From Pseudomonadota bacterium (GTDB taxonomy: Bacteria; Pseudomonadota; Gammaproteobacteria; Burkholderiales; Gallionellaceae), in contig JAJZUH010000081.1 in assembly GCA_021847165.1 (NCBI GenBank), positions 1 to 8,752 of the forward strand: DNA of 8,752 bases, given 5' to 3'. A program made the translations under genes and the position numbers. The notes under the pieces are model-generated. The model saw only the letters and a list, made by a program, of their open reading frames with translations. It was not told where the DNA came from and ran no database searches. Shown piece after piece: positions 1-8,705 of this stretch (position 1 is its first letter; every line of letters begins with the position of its first letter).

Positions 1-952
1 CGGGGATGTGATTACAGTCGAGGTCGACGGCCTTGAGTTTTCCGCTTGCCGGGCCAGCAGCTTCCATCCAGTTCGGCCCCATGGTGATCCGCGCGCCCAT
101 CTTCTGCAGTTCTGCGGCAAAGCGCACATCGCCCTGCACGCTTTCGCCACCCACGCCTTCGACCCGTACCGGCCCATCGCCGATTGCGCCTGCAGCAAGG
201 AAATACGAGGCGGATGAGGCGTCTCCCTCGACATATATCTCCTTGGGCGACGCATAATGCTGGCTGCCAAACACCACAAAGCTGCGCCACTCCTGCCGCT
301 CCACTCGCATGCCAAAACGCGCCATCATCGCCAGCGTGATCTCGATGTATGGCTTGGAAATCAGTTCGCCCACCACCTCGACTCTTACAGTCTGTCCTGC
401 CAATGGCAACGCCATCAACAAACCCGTCAGGAACTGGCTCGACACATCGCCGCGTACCCGCACAGTATCTCCGGCCAGTCTGGCAGGAGATACCAGCAAA
501 GGCGGGAAACCCTCGTTGCCCAGATACTTGATATCCGCGCCGAGCTGGCGCAGCGCATCCACGAGGTCGCCGATGGGCCGCTCATGCATGCGCGGCACAC
601 CGGACAGCTCGTAGCTGCCGCCGGACAACGCCAGTGCGGCTGTCAACGGACGGAACGCCGTACCCGCATTGCCGAGGAACAACTTGGCCTGTTTGACGGG
701 GAAATTCCCGCCGCAACCCGTGATGCGATAGGCGTTGTCGCCCAGCGATTCCACCGCCACTCCCAGCGTGCGCAAGGCATCCAGCATGCGTTCGGTATCG
801 TCGGAATGCAGCAGGTCGCGCACCACCGTCGTGCCTTCGGCCAGCGCCGCCAGCAGCAGCACACGATTGGAAATGCTCTTGGAGCCGGGCAGGCGCACGG
901 TGCCGCGCGCAGACATCAAGGGAGGAAGTTCGAGGAATTCGTGCTGGGACAT
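1..952 (-). CDS. aroA: 3-phosphoshikimate 1-carboxyvinyltransferase (EPSP synthase), partial, 3' end outside window
   Basis: This cytoplasmic enzyme transfers the enolpyruvyl group of PEP to shikimate 3-phosphate, the step before chorismate synthase. I read the minus frame by hand: it starts at the ATG at 952 and stays open to the left edge, giving 317 of the roughly 430 residues usual for the family. Visible class I landmarks are [10 protein letters not shown] at residues 21-30 (Lys25, Ser26 and Arg30 for substrate binding), [10 protein letters not shown] at 93-102, RMHERPIG at 121-128, SSQF at 171-174, SKPY at 199-202 and [10 protein letters not shown] at 242-251. The window ends after NHIP (314-317); the next base is G, which fits the expected catalytic Asp codon. 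The LGNAGTA glycine that matters for glyphosate sensitivity is unchanged. The start lies 17 bp after the tyrA stop and has no good Shine-Dalgarno sequence, so translation probably depends on tyrA. In relatives cmk and rpsA often follow, but they are not visible here. Confidence 0.95.
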   Translation of the reverse strand, partial: MSQHEFLELPPLMSARGTVRLPGSKSISNRVLLLAALAEGTTVVRDLLHSDDTERMLDALRTLGVAVESLGDNAYRITGCGGNFPVKQAKLFLGNAGTAFRPLTAALALSGGSYELSGVPRMHERPIGDLVDALRQLGADIKYLGNEGFPPLLVSPARLAGDTVRVRGDVSSQFLTGLLMALPLAGQTVRVEVVGELISKPYIEITLAMMARFGMRVERQEWRSFVVFGSQHYASPKEIYVEGDASSASYFLAAGAIGDGPVRVEGVGGESVQGDVRFAAELQKMGARITMGPNWMEAAGPASGKLKAVDLDCNHIP

Positions 953-969
953 ACCGAAGGAAAATGTGA

Positions 970-1839
970 TTATTGTTGAGTCCAGGCGCTGCGCACTTCG
1001 CGTGCCAGGCTGAAAATCTCTTCCAGCTTGGCAGCATCGTAGTTCTCCAGCGCCTGATGAAGTATGTAGAGTTCTGCGGCGTATTGCTGCAACTCGCGCA
1101 TCATGGCATCGCGGTTGGCCATGCAGATGTCGCGCCACATCTCGGGGGAACTGGCGGCGATGCGGGTGAAGTCGCGGAAACCGCTGGCGGCGAACGAGAG
1201 CAACTGGTCGCGGTTGTCGCGTTGCGCCAGGTCGTGCACCAGCGCAAACGACAGCAGGTGCGGCAGATGGCTCACCGCCGCGAACACCTCGTCGTGCTGC
1301 TGCGGGGTCAGTTCGCTCACCACCGCACCGCATTGCTCCCATGCCTTGCGCACGCGCGCCACGGATTCACGTGCGTTTTCCGGCAATGGCGTGAGCACGA
1401 CTTTCTTGCCCTGGTATAAATCGGCTTGCGCCGCAGCAGCTCCGCTCTTCTCCGCTCCCGCGATGGGATGTGCAGGAATGAATTGCGGCAGCCTGGCACC
1501 CAGATTGGCCCGGGCTGCCGCGACCACATCGCCCTTGGTGCTGCCGCCATCGGTGACCAGCGTCTGTGCGCCGAGATGCGGAGCGATGCGAGCGAAGATA
1601 TCCGCCATCTGCGCCACAGGGGTGGCGAGCAGCACCAGATCGGCATCGCCCACTTCGCCGGCAATGTCGCTGCCGATGCGGTCCACGATGCCCAGTTGCC
1701 TGGCTTGCTCCAGCGTTGCAGTGCTACGCCCGAAACCGACCACTTGCGAGACTGCTCCCGCCTTGCGCAAAGCCAGGGCGAACGAGCCGCCAATCAGCCC
1801 GACGCCGAAAATGACGACCTTGCGAAAGACTGGCTGCAT
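970..1839 (-). CDS. tyrA: Prephenate/arogenate dehydrogenase (TyrA), monofunctional
   Basis: This enzyme oxidatively decarboxylates prephenate to 4-hydroxyphenylpyruvate (or arogenate to tyrosine) using NAD(P)+. The product has 289 residues, typical for a stand-alone TyrA. The N-terminal Rossmann fold has the dinucleotide loop GVGLIGG at 12-18. Conserved substrate and catalytic motifs follow: TDGGSTK at 96-102, [10 protein letters not shown] at 124-133 (His124 is the presumed catalytic histidine), SHLPH at 190-194, and FRDFTRIA at 221-228 with the downstream PEMWRDI at 232-238. No chorismate mutase domain is fused at the N terminus, as it is in enteric TyrA, and no C-terminal ACT domain is present. 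It is also not fused to AroA, as it is in some pseudomonads. The ATG at 1839 is 4 bp after the DAHP synthase stop, and the upstream bases are pyrimidine-rich with no Shine-Dalgarno match, which suggests translational coupling. Specificity for prephenate or arogenate, and for NAD or NADP, cannot be read with confidence. Confidence 0.95.
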   Translation of the reverse strand: MQPVFRKVVIFGVGLIGGSFALALRKAGAVSQVVGFGRSTATLEQARQLGIVDRIGSDIAGEVGDADLVLLATPVAQMADIFARIAPHLGAQTLVTDGGSTKGDVVAAARANLGARLPQFIPAHPIAGAEKSGAAAAQADLYQGKKVVLTPLPENARESVARVRKAWEQCGAVVSELTPQQHDEVFAAVSHLPHLLSFALVHDLAQRDNRDQLLSFAASGFRDFTRIAASSPEMWRDICMANRDAMMRELQQYAAELYILHQALENYDAAKLEEIFSLAREVRSAWTQQ

Positions 1840-1843
1840 GGGT

Positions 1844-2860
1844 TTACAGGGAGCGGCCGATCGCCTTGGCGATACCGCCCAGCGTACCCATCAGCTTCTT
1901 CAGCTCGTCCGGCGTCAACGCCTGGTCGGCATCGCACCAGGCATCGCACGGGCTCGGGTGCATCTCGACCAGCAACCCGTCGGCACCGGCAGCGATGGCT
2001 GCCTGCGACAGCGCCGGCACCATCCACGCCTTGCCGCCTGCGTGCGAAGGATCGACGATCACCGGCAGGTGGGTCTCTTTCTTCAGCACGGGAATCGCCG
2101 TCACATCCAGCACGTTGCGGTAGGCGGTTTCAAAGGTGCGGATGCCGCGTTCGCAGAAAATGATGTTGTGGTTGCCGCCCGCTGCGATGTATTCGGCCGC
2201 CATCAGCCATTCCGAGATGGTCGCCGACATGCCGCGCTTGAGGATGACGGGCTTGTTGACGCGCCCGATCTCTTTCAGCAGGTCGAAGTTCTGCATGTTG
2301 CGGGTGCCGATCTGGATCACGTCCACGTCGTATTCGATGAAGGCATCCAGCTGGCGCGCATCCATCAGTTCGGTGACGATGGGCAACTTGAACTTGTCCG
2401 CCGCCTTGCGGAACATGTCGAGGCCTTCCACGCCGTGCCCCTGGAAGGCATACGGGCTGGTACGCGGCTTGAACGCGCCGCCGCGCATCAGGCGGCAGCC
2501 TGCCTCTTTCACATACCTGGCCGACAGGTCCATCTGGTCCTGCGTCTCGACCGAGCAGGGGCCGCCGATGATCTGGATCTGGTTGCCGCCGAGCGGGACG
2601 CCGGCGATGTCGATGACGGTGTTCTGCTTGTGCGACTCGCGCGACACGATCTTGTATTGCTTGGCGATGTGCATCGCCGATTCCACTCCGGGCAGCGAGG
2701 TGAACATCTCCGCTTCCAGCTTGCGCTCGTCGCCGATGGCGCCGATGACGGTGCGCTCGACACCGCGCGAGACGTTGGCCTTGAGTCCGGCCGCTTCGAT
2801 CTTCTTTACCACTGCGGCGACTTGTGCGTCGGTGGTTTCATTGCCCATAACGATGATCAT
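1844..2860 (-). CDS. aroF: 3-deoxy-7-phosphoheptulonate (DAHP) synthase, type I-beta with N-terminal ferredoxin-like regulatory domain
   Basis: This metal-dependent enzyme condenses PEP and erythrose 4-phosphate, the committed step of the shikimate pathway. The 338-residue product aligns by eye, almost without gaps, to the Thermotoga maritima type of DAHP synthase. Residues 1 to about 70 form the ferredoxin-like domain (ERTVIG at 35-40), which in that enzyme binds tyrosine. The catalytic barrel follows, with GGPCSVE at 99-105 (metal ligand Cys102), [13 protein letters not shown] at 125-137, CERGIRTFE at 236-244, DPSH at 270-273 (His273), VEMHP at 298-302 (Glu299) and Asp310. The frame is open upstream to 3064, but that extension lies inside hisC. 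The ATG at 2860 has GGAG seven bases upstream and matches the family start. It overlaps the hisC stop as ATGA. The symbol aroF is a family label; aroG or aroA(Q)-beta would also be used. Feedback by tyrosine is inferred, not shown. Confidence 0.95.
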   Translation of the reverse strand: MIIVMGNETTDAQVAAVVKKIEAAGLKANVSRGVERTVIGAIGDERKLEAEMFTSLPGVESAMHIAKQYKIVSRESHKQNTVIDIAGVPLGGNQIQIIGGPCSVETQDQMDLSARYVKEAGCRLMRGGAFKPRTSPYAFQGHGVEGLDMFRKAADKFKLPIVTELMDARQLDAFIEYDVDVIQIGTRNMQNFDLLKEIGRVNKPVILKRGMSATISEWLMAAEYIAAGGNHNIIFCERGIRTFETAYRNVLDVTAIPVLKKETHLPVIVDPSHAGGKAWMVPALSQAAIAAGADGLLVEMHPSPCDAWCDADQALTPDELKKLMGTLGGIAKAIGRSL

Positions 2861-3975
2861 TTGTTTTCTCCATGTGCTTGCTGGGCGATTGCTCGTTCCA
2901 GCGCTGCTAAAAATTTCGCGTTTTCGCTTTCCAGGCCGATGCTGACGCGCAGCCAGTCCGGCATATCGTAGTTCGCTATCGGACGTACGATCACTCCCAT
3001 TTCGAGCAAGCGTCGGTACATCGCCGTGGCATTGCCGATGCGGAACGCTACGAAGTTGCCGCACGAGGGAATGTATTCGAGCCCCAGCCTGGTGAGTCCA
3101 TCGGTGATCTGCTGCATGCCGCGCTGATTCAGTTCGAAGGTCTTCTTCACGAACGACACATCGCGCAATGCCGCCACGGCGGCGGCCTGCGCCACGCTGT
3201 TGACGTTGAACGGCTGGCGCACGCGGTTCATCATGTCCGTCACCTGCTCGTGCGCCAGCGCGTAGCCGACGCGCAGGCCGGCCAGCCCGAAAGCCTTGGA
3301 GAAGGTGCGCGAGATGATCAGGTTGGGAAACTCCTTCAGCCAGCTCACGCTGTCGTAACGTTTGTCCTCGGGCAGATATTCGTTGTAGGCCTCGTCCAGC
3401 ACCACCAGCATCTCGGGTGGCAGGCCGCGCATGAATTCCAGCAGCTCGCCGGCGCCGAGATAAGTGCCGGTGGGATTGTTCGGGTTGGCGATGAACACCA
3501 TCTTGACCCGGTTGTCCTTTGCCGCCTGCAACATCGCTTTCAGGTCGTGGCCGTAGTTGATGGCGGGGACGCTAATGCCGATCGCTCCGACCGCCTGGGA
3601 TGCCAGCGCATACACCGCGAAGGCGTGCGCCGAATACACCACCTTGTCGCCGACGGTCAGGAAAGCGCGCGCCGCCAACTCCAGCAGGTCGTTGCTGCCG
3701 TTGCCAAGGGTGATGTTGGCATGCGCCACGCCGTAACGCTTGACCAGCGCATCTTTCAGCTCGAAACCGTTGCCATCGGGATAGATCGCGATGGTCTTGA
3801 TCGCGTTCTGCATCGCCGCGACGGCAGCCGGGCTCGCGCCCAGCGGGTTCTCGTTCGAGGCCAGCTTGACGATGCCGGTGATGCCCAGCTCGCGCTCCAG
3901 CTCGGAGATCGGCTTGCCAGGCTGGTAAGGCGCGATGGAACGTATATAGGATGGCGCTAAATCACAATAATTCAT
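2857..3975 (-). CDS. hisC: HisC-family PLP aminotransferase (histidinol-phosphate / aromatic amino acid aminotransferase)
   Basis: This is a fold-type I PLP aminotransferase of 372 residues, normal for HisC. Landmarks are [10 protein letters not shown] at 37-46, YPDGNG at 65-70, NPNNPTG at 164-170, DEAYNEY at 194-200, [17 protein letters not shown] at 222-238 with the Schiff-base Lys227, and WLRVSIG at 341-347, whose Arg343 should bind the substrate carboxylate. The family converts imidazole acetol phosphate to histidinol phosphate, but members in this position between pheA and tyrA are thought to serve mainly or additionally as aromatic aminotransferases that finish phenylalanine and tyrosine. 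Context therefore favours an aromatic role. The genome may carry a second hisC in a his operon, which cannot be seen here. The ATG at 3975 has AAGG six bases upstream and lies 24 bp after pheA, the largest gap in the operon. The stop overlaps the next start as ATGA. Confidence 0.93.
   Translation of the reverse strand: MNYCDLAPSYIRSIAPYQPGKPISELERELGITGIVKLASNENPLGASPAAVAAMQNAIKTIAIYPDGNGFELKDALVKRYGVAHANITLGNGSNDLLELAARAFLTVGDKVVYSAHAFAVYALASQAVGAIGISVPAINYGHDLKAMLQAAKDNRVKMVFIANPNNPTGTYLGAGELLEFMRGLPPEMLVVLDEAYNEYLPEDKRYDSVSWLKEFPNLIISRTFSKAFGLAGLRVGYALAHEQVTDMMNRVRQPFNVNSVAQAAAVAALRDVSFVKKTFELNQRGMQQITDGLTRLGLEYIPSCGNFVAFRIGNATAMYRRLLEMGVIVRPIANYDMPDWLRVSIGLESENAKFLAALERAIAQQAHGENK
2868..2871 (-). 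promoter_or_regulatory. Ribosome binding site that sets the DAHP synthase start
   Basis: GGAG on the minus strand, seven bases before the ATG at 2860 and inside the last codons of hisC. It decides the start, because the reading frame is open a further 68 codons upstream into hisC. The start codon shares ATGA with the hisC stop, a typical translational coupling arrangement. Confidence 0.7.
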
Positions 3976-3981
3976 TTGATA

Positions 3982-3985
3982 CCTT
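3982..3985 (-). promoter_or_regulatory. Ribosome binding site of the hisC-like gene
   Basis: AAGG on the minus strand, six bases before the hisC ATG at 3975 and within the 24-bp pheA-hisC gap. This is the only junction in the operon where the initiation signal lies fully between genes. The gap is too short to hold a terminator plus promoter, and I see no hairpin in it. Confidence 0.6.
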
Positions 3986-3999
3986 GCTTGCTGAAACTG

Positions 4000-5064
4000 T
4001 TAGACGGCGACCGGGTAGGAACCCAGCACCTTGACGAAGGCCGCGATCTGCTTGAGCTGGGTCAGTGCGGTGGCAACCTTGGCATCTGATTGATGCCCTT
4101 CGATATCGACGTAGAACACATATTCCCATAGCCCGGTACGCGACGGACGCGACTCCAGCTTGGTCATGGAAACGCCATTGTTCGCAAACGGCGCGAGCAG
4201 GTCGTGCATCGCACCGGGACGGTTCACCGCCGACATCGCCAGCGAAGTCTTGTCCCTGCCGGAAGGCGCCACCTCCTGCTTGCCGATCACCAGGAAGCGC
4301 GTGGTATTGCGCGCATCGTCCTCAATATTATGCGCCAGGACCTTCAGCTTGAAATGCTCCGCCGCCCGCTCGCCCGCAACTGCTGCCGCAAACGACTCTT
4401 CTGCCGCCAGCCGGGCCGCATCGGCGTTGCTCGATGCGGTGATGCGCTCGGCGTGCGGCAGGTGCGCATTCAACCAGCCCTGGCACTGCCCGAACGACTG
4501 CGGATGCGAATAGACCTTGCGGATAAGCGAAAGATCGTTTTCGTTCGACATCACGCATTGGTGCACCTGCAGCATCACCTCGCCGCAGATCATCAGATTG
4601 CTGTTCAGCAACAGGTCGAGCGTACGCCCGACGGCCCCCTCGGTGGAATTCTCAACCGGCACCAGCCCGTAATTCGCCGCACCGTTCTCGACTGCCGCAA
4701 ACACGGCATCGATGGATTCCGTCGGCAGCCCCTCGGTGGCCTGGCCGAAACGCTGAAACACCGCAGCCTCGCTGAACGTGCCGTGCGGGCCAAGATACGC
4801 CACGCGCAGCGGCGCCTCCAGCGCGCGGCATTGCGACATCACTTCGGTGAACAGCTGGGTCACGCCCTGGCCGGATAAGGGCCCAAGGTTCGATTGCACC
4901 ATGCGCTGCAGCACCTGTGCCTCGCGCTCCGGGCGCAGCACCGCGCCATTGCCTTTGACATGGCCGATCTGTTGCGCCAGCGCAGCGCGCCGATTGAACA
5001 GCTTGAGCAGTTCATCGTCGATGCGGTCGATCTGTTCGCGATATTTCTTCAGTTCGTCGGCCAT
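4000..5064 (-). CDS. pheA: Bifunctional chorismate mutase / prephenate dehydratase (P-protein) with ACT domain
   Basis: This enzyme converts chorismate to prephenate and then to phenylpyruvate. Its 354 residues show three parts. An AroQ-type helical chorismate mutase spans about 1-85, with the charged positions Arg9, Arg25/26, Lys37 and the RPERE segment at 44-48. The prephenate dehydratase domain spans about 87-265, with VAYLGPHGTFSEAA at 88-101, VPVENSTEGAV at 135-145, HPQSFGQC at 187-194 and the catalytic-type NTTRF at 253-257. A C-terminal ACT domain spans about 272-350, with NRPGAM at 281-286 and ESRPSRT at 304-310. In this family the ACT domain senses phenylalanine, so end-product inhibition is likely. 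The start at 5064 lies 5 bp after the serC stop; AAAGG lies nine bases upstream and a closer GAGG overlaps the serC TGA. This is the only chorismate mutase in the window, so its prephenate probably also feeds TyrA. Confidence 0.97.
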   Translation of the reverse strand: MADELKKYREQIDRIDDELLKLFNRRAALAQQIGHVKGNGAVLRPEREAQVLQRMVQSNLGPLSGQGVTQLFTEVMSQCRALEAPLRVAYLGPHGTFSEAAVFQRFGQATEGLPTESIDAVFAAVENGAANYGLVPVENSTEGAVGRTLDLLLNSNLMICGEVMLQVHQCVMSNENDLSLIRKVYSHPQSFGQCQGWLNAHLPHAERITASSNADAARLAAEESFAAAVAGERAAEHFKLKVLAHNIEDDARNTTRFLVIGKQEVAPSGRDKTSLAMSAVNRPGAMHDLLAPFANNGVSMTKLESRPSRTGLWEYVFYVDIEGHQSDAKVATALTQLKQIAAFVKVLGSYPVAV

Positions 5065-5069
5065 ACGCC

Positions 5070-6152
5070 TCAGCCTTTGCTACGGGCGAATTCGCCCATG
5101 AAATCGGCCAGCACCTGCACTCCCGCCAGCGGCATGGCATTGTAAATGGAGGCGCGCATACCGCCCGCCAGCTTGTGGCCCTTGAGCTGCAGCAGGCCAT
5201 GCGTTTCCGCCTGCTTGAGGAATTCGGCATCCAGCGCCGCATCGCGGGTCTTGAACGGCACGTTCATGCGCGAACGGTCGGCTTTTGCCACCGGGCAGGT
5301 ATAGAAGCCATCGCTGGCGTCGATCACGTCATACAGCAGCCTGGCCTTGGCGATATTGGTTTTTTCCATCTGCGCCACGCCGCCGTTCTTCTTCAGCCAC
5401 TTGAACACCAGCCCCGCCATGTAGATGCCGTAGGTCGGCGGGGTGTTGTACATCGAATCGTTATCCGCGTGCGTCTTGTAGTCCAGCATGGTCGGCAGCC
5501 CCGCAGGCGCATGCCCGAGGAGGTCTTCGCGCACGATCACCAGGGTCACGCCGGCGGGACCGATGTTCTTTTGCGCCCCTGCATAAATGAGGCCGAATTG
5601 CGTTACGTCATAGGGACGCGACAGGATGTTGGAAGACATGTCCGCCACCAGCGGCACCTTGCCGGTATCGGGCACCCAATTGAACTCGACGCCGCCGATC
5701 GTCTCATTCGGCGTGTAGTGCACATAGGCCGCCTGCTTGTCCAGTTTCCACCGCGCAAAGTCTGGCGCATAGCTGAATGACTTGTCGGCGCTGCTGGCGG
5801 CTTCGTTCACGTAGCAAAGCTTTTTCGCCTCATCGATGGCTTTCTTCGACCAGATCCCGGTATTCACATAGTCGGCAGACAGCTTGCCGCGCAGCAGGTT
5901 GAGCGGAACCATCGCAAACTGCATGGTCGCACCGCCTTGCAGAAACAGCACCTTGTAGTGCTGGGGAATGGCCATCAACTCGCGCAGGTCGGCATGCGCC
6001 TCCGCAGCGATACCCATGAATTCCTTGCCCCGGTGCGACATCTCCATCACGGACATGCCAGTGCCGCGCCAATCGAGCAGCTCCTCGCGCGCCTGCGCCA
6101 GCACCTCATGCGGCAACACGGCAGGGCCAGCTGCAAAATTGAATATCGTCAT
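5070..6152 (-). CDS. serC: Phosphoserine aminotransferase
   Basis: This PLP enzyme converts 3-phosphohydroxypyruvate and glutamate to phosphoserine in serine synthesis. It usually also acts on the 4-carbon analogue that leads to pyridoxal phosphate. The 360-residue length is typical. The sequence has [11 protein letters not shown] at 4-14, MSHRGKEF at 38-45, LQGGATMQF at 71-79, Trp101 for cofactor stacking, TPNETIGG at 147-154, VADMSSN at 169-175 and [11 protein letters not shown] at 191-201, where Lys195 is the cofactor lysine. [11 protein letters not shown] at 330-340 supplies Arg333, which should bind the substrate. The ATG at 6152 follows the gyrA TAA with no base between them. The likely ribosome binding site is inside the end of gyrA. 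As a head gene of the aromatic unit it supplies serine and, through pyridoxal phosphate, the cofactor of itself and of the HisC-like enzyme. That functional link is inference. Confidence 0.97.
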   Translation of the reverse strand: MTIFNFAAGPAVLPHEVLAQAREELLDWRGTGMSVMEMSHRGKEFMGIAAEAHADLRELMAIPQHYKVLFLQGGATMQFAMVPLNLLRGKLSADYVNTGIWSKKAIDEAKKLCYVNEAASSADKSFSYAPDFARWKLDKQAAYVHYTPNETIGGVEFNWVPDTGKVPLVADMSSNILSRPYDVTQFGLIYAGAQKNIGPAGVTLVIVREDLLGHAPAGLPTMLDYKTHADNDSMYNTPPTYGIYMAGLVFKWLKKNGGVAQMEKTNIAKARLLYDVIDASDGFYTCPVAKADRSRMNVPFKTRDAALDAEFLKQAETHGLLQLKGHKLAGGMRASIYNAMPLAGVQVLADFMGEFARSKG

Positions 6153-8705
6153 TTATTCGCCGCCCTCTTCCTCTTCCGTTTCGGCGATGCGGCTCAAGCC
6201 GGCCAATTTTTCGCCATCCTCCAGATTCATCAGTGTCACGCCCTGGGTGGCGCGGCTCATCTCGCGGATTTCGTTGATGCGGGTGCGGATCAGCACGCCA
6301 TTGGTGCCGATCAGCATGATCTCGTCTTCCGGCCTGACCAGCGTCGCCGCCACCACCTTGCCGTTGCGCTCGGAGGTCTGGATCGCGATCATGCCCTGCG
6401 TGCCGCGTCCGTGGCGGGTGTACTCGGTGATCGGCGTACGCTTGCCGTAACCGTTCTCGGTTGCGGTCAGCACCGACTGCTCCTCGTTTTCAGCCACCAG
6501 CAGGGCGATGACCTTGCCTCCCTTGGCCAAATTCATGCCGCGCACGCCGCGTGCGTTGCGGCCCATACCGCGCACATCGTCCTCGTCGAAACGCACCGCC
6601 CTGCCCTCGTCCGAGAACAGCATCACGTCGTGCTTGCCGTCGGTGATCGCCACGCCGATGAGGAAATCGCCTTCATCCAGGCTGATGGCAATGATGCCGG
6701 CTTTGCGCGGGTTGGCGAAATCGGACAGCGGAGTCTTCTTCACCGTTCCTTCGCTGGTGGCAAAGAAGATAAATTTATCCTCGGCAAACTCCTTCACCGG
6801 CAGGATGGCGTTGATCTTCTCGTTCGGCTCCAACGGCAGCAGGTTCACGATCGGCTTGCCGCGGCTGATGCGCGTACCTTGCGGGACTTCGTAGACCTTG
6901 AGCCAGTAGACGCGTCCGCGGTTGGAGAAGCACAGGATGTAGTCATGGGTATTGGCGATGAACAGGTTGTCGATGAAATCGTCTTCCTTGGTCGCCGTCG
7001 CCTGCTTGCCGCGTCCGCCTCGTTTCTGCGCGCGGTATTCATCAAGCTTCTGCGCCTTCATGTAGCCGCCGTGCGACATGGTGACCACCACGTCTTCCGG
7101 CGCGATGAGGTCCTCCATGCTCATGTCCTGAGTATGGGTGATGATCTCGCTGCGGCGCTTGTCGCCGAACTGCGAGCGGATGGTGATCAGCTCGTCGCCG
7201 ATGATCTGCGTCACGCGCGCGGGCTTCGCCAGGATATCGAGCAGGTCGGTGATCTTGTCCATCACCTCGCGGTATTCGCCCACGATCTTGTCCTGCTCCA
7301 GCCCGGTCAGGCGCTGCAAACGCAACTCGAGGATGGCTTGCGCCTGCGCATCGGAAAGGAAATACCCCGTGCCCTTCACCAGGCCGAATTCGGGCGCCAG
7401 CCCTTCCGGGCGCGAGGCATCGCTCACGCGCGACAGCATGTCCTCCACCAGCGACGAGCGCCAGCCGCGGGCCATCAGCTCGCGTTTCGCATCGGGCGGA
7501 GTCGGCGCCGCCTTGATCAGCGCGATGATCTCGTCCACGTTGGACAGCGCGACTGCAAGGCCTTCCAGGATATGGCCGCGTTCGCGCGCCTTGCGCAGTT
7601 CGAATATGGTGCGGCGGGTGACGACTTCGCGGCGATGGCGCAGGAAGGCTTCGATGACTTGCTTGATGTTGAGCAGCTTGGGCTGGCCGTCGACAATCGC
7701 GACCATATTGATGCCGAAGCTGTCCTGCATCTGGGTGTCCTTGTACAGCTGGTTCAGGATCACGTCGGCGTTCTCGCCGCGCTTCAGCTCGATCACCGCG
7801 CGCATGCCGGATTTGTCCGACTCGTCGCGGATCTCGGAGATGCCTTCGATGCGTTTCTCGCGCACCATCTCGCCGATCTTCATCAGCAGGTTGGCCTTGT
7901 TCACCTGGTACGGCAGCTCGTCGATGATGATGGCCTGGCGGTCGCCCTTGCCGATGTCCTCGAAGTGGGTGCGGGCGCGCATCACCACACGTCCGCGACC
8001 GGTGCGATAGCCTTCCTTCACCCCGGCCAGGCCGTAGATGAAACCGGCGGTGGGGAAATCCGGCGCAGGCACCAGTTCGATCAGGCGTTCGATGTCCATG
8101 TCGGGCTCGCGCAGCAGCGCCAGGCAGGCATCCACCACCTCAGTCATGTTGTGCGGGGGGATGTTGGTCGCCATCCCCACGGCAATGCCGGAGGAACCAT
8201 TCACCAAGAGGTTGGGGATGCGCGCCGGGAACACCAGCGGCTCGTGCTCGGAGCCGTCGTAGTTGGGGCCGAAATCGACCGTCTCCTTGTCCAGGTCGGC
8301 CAGCAACTCGTGCGCGATCTTCGCCATGCGGATCTCGGTATAGCGCATCGCCGCCGCGTTATCGCCGTCCACCGAGCCGAAGTTGCCCTGGCCGTCCACC
8401 AGCGTGTAGCGCAGCGAGAAATCCTGCGCCATGCGCACGATGGTGTCGTACACCGCCGTATCGCCGTGCGGGTGGTACTTACCGATCACGTCGCCAACAA
8501 TACGCGCCGATTTCTTGTAGGCGCGGTTCCAGTCGTTGGAGAGTTCGTGCATGGCGAACAAGACCCGACGATGGACGGGTTTCAGGCCATCGCGCACATC
8601 GGGCAAGGCGCGCCCTACGATCACGCTCATCGCGTAGTCCAGATAGGACTTGCGCATCTCCTCTTCAAGGCTGACTGGCAGGGTTTCTTTGGCAAATAGT
8701 TCCAT
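6153..8705 (-). CDS. gyrA: DNA gyrase subunit A
   Basis: This is the DNA breaking and rejoining subunit of gyrase, which works with GyrB to introduce negative supercoils using ATP. The complete product has 850 residues. The N-terminal breakage-reunion domain spans about 1-520 and includes [20 protein letters not shown] (20-39), the quinolone region [11 protein letters not shown] at 77-87 and catalytic Arg121-Tyr122. The C-terminal beta-pinwheel carries the GyrA box QKRGGRG at 560-566, which separates gyrase A from topoisomerase IV ParC. The protein ends in a short acidic tail, TEEEEGGE, shorter than the E. coli tail (family length about 875). Numbering matches E. coli through the active site and the GyrA box. 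Residue 83 is Thr, while Asp87 is retained. I chose the ATG at 8705 because [10 protein letters not shown] fits relatives and an AGG lies six bases upstream; an in-frame TTG at 8750 would add 15 residues with no family support. The stop abuts the serC start. Confidence 0.98.
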   Translation of the reverse strand: MELFAKETLPVSLEEEMRKSYLDYAMSVIVGRALPDVRDGLKPVHRRVLFAMHELSNDWNRAYKKSARIVGDVIGKYHPHGDTAVYDTIVRMAQDFSLRYTLVDGQGNFGSVDGDNAAAMRYTEIRMAKIAHELLADLDKETVDFGPNYDGSEHEPLVFPARIPNLLVNGSSGIAVGMATNIPPHNMTEVVDACLALLREPDMDIERLIELVPAPDFPTAGFIYGLAGVKEGYRTGRGRVVMRARTHFEDIGKGDRQAIIIDELPYQVNKANLLMKIGEMVREKRIEGISEIRDESDKSGMRAVIELKRGENADVILNQLYKDTQMQDSFGINMVAIVDGQPKLLNIKQVIEAFLRHRREVVTRRTIFELRKARERGHILEGLAVALSNVDEIIALIKAAPTPPDAKRELMARGWRSSLVEDMLSRVSDASRPEGLAPEFGLVKGTGYFLSDAQAQAILELRLQRLTGLEQDKIVGEYREVMDKITDLLDILAKPARVTQIIGDELITIRSQFGDKRRSEIITHTQDMSMEDLIAPEDVVVTMSHGGYMKAQKLDEYRAQKRGGRGKQATATKEDDFIDNLFIANTHDYILCFSNRGRVYWLKVYEVPQGTRISRGKPIVNLLPLEPNEKINAILPVKEFAEDKFIFFATSEGTVKKTPLSDFANPRKAGIIAISLDEGDFLIGVAITDGKHDVMLFSDEGRAVRFDEDDVRGMGRNARGVRGMNLAKGGKVIALLVAENEEQSVLTATENGYGKRTPITEYTRHGRGTQGMIAIQTSERNGKVVAATLVRPEDEIMLIGTNGVLIRTRINEIREMSRATQGVTLMNLEDGEKLAGLSRIAETEEEEGGE
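6163..6167 (-). promoter_or_regulatory. Ribosome binding site of serC, inside the 3' end of gyrA
   Basis: On the minus strand the last gyrA codons encode the acidic tail and read as a purine run (6177-6163) that ends in GAGGG at 6167-6163. The serC ATG is 10 bases further on and directly abuts the gyrA TAA. No intergenic base exists, so the serC initiation signal must lie in gyrA coding sequence; this is the best match. The spacing is slightly longer than optimal. Confidence 0.55.

Noticed and set aside
1..1037. Apparent broken aroA, suggested by short overlapping open frames in this region
   Set aside because: Reading the minus frame from the ATG at 952 gives an uninterrupted EPSP synthase to the window edge. 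There is no frameshift or internal stop.
1103..2971. Long plus-strand open frame (about 622 codons) antisense to tyrA and the DAHP synthase gene
   Set aside because: It crosses the junction of two well-supported minus-strand genes, has no recognisable domain, and shows the same GC-driven composition. It is a shadow frame.
2861..3064. N-terminal extension of 68 codons on the DAHP synthase frame
   Set aside because: It lies entirely within hisC, has no family similarity, and a good ribosome binding site and the conserved family start are at 2860.
3976..3999. pheA-hisC gap as a site for an attenuator or internal promoter
   Set aside because: Only 24 bp are available. They hold a ribosome binding site but no hairpin, leader peptide or promoter-like pair of boxes.
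5937..8699. Very long plus-strand open frame (about 920 codons) antisense to gyrA
   Set aside because: It lies almost wholly opposite gyrA, whose frame is fully supported by conserved motifs. The antisense product is a His/Gln/Ala/Arg-rich, family-less sequence of the kind produced by GC-biased third positions on the complementary strand.
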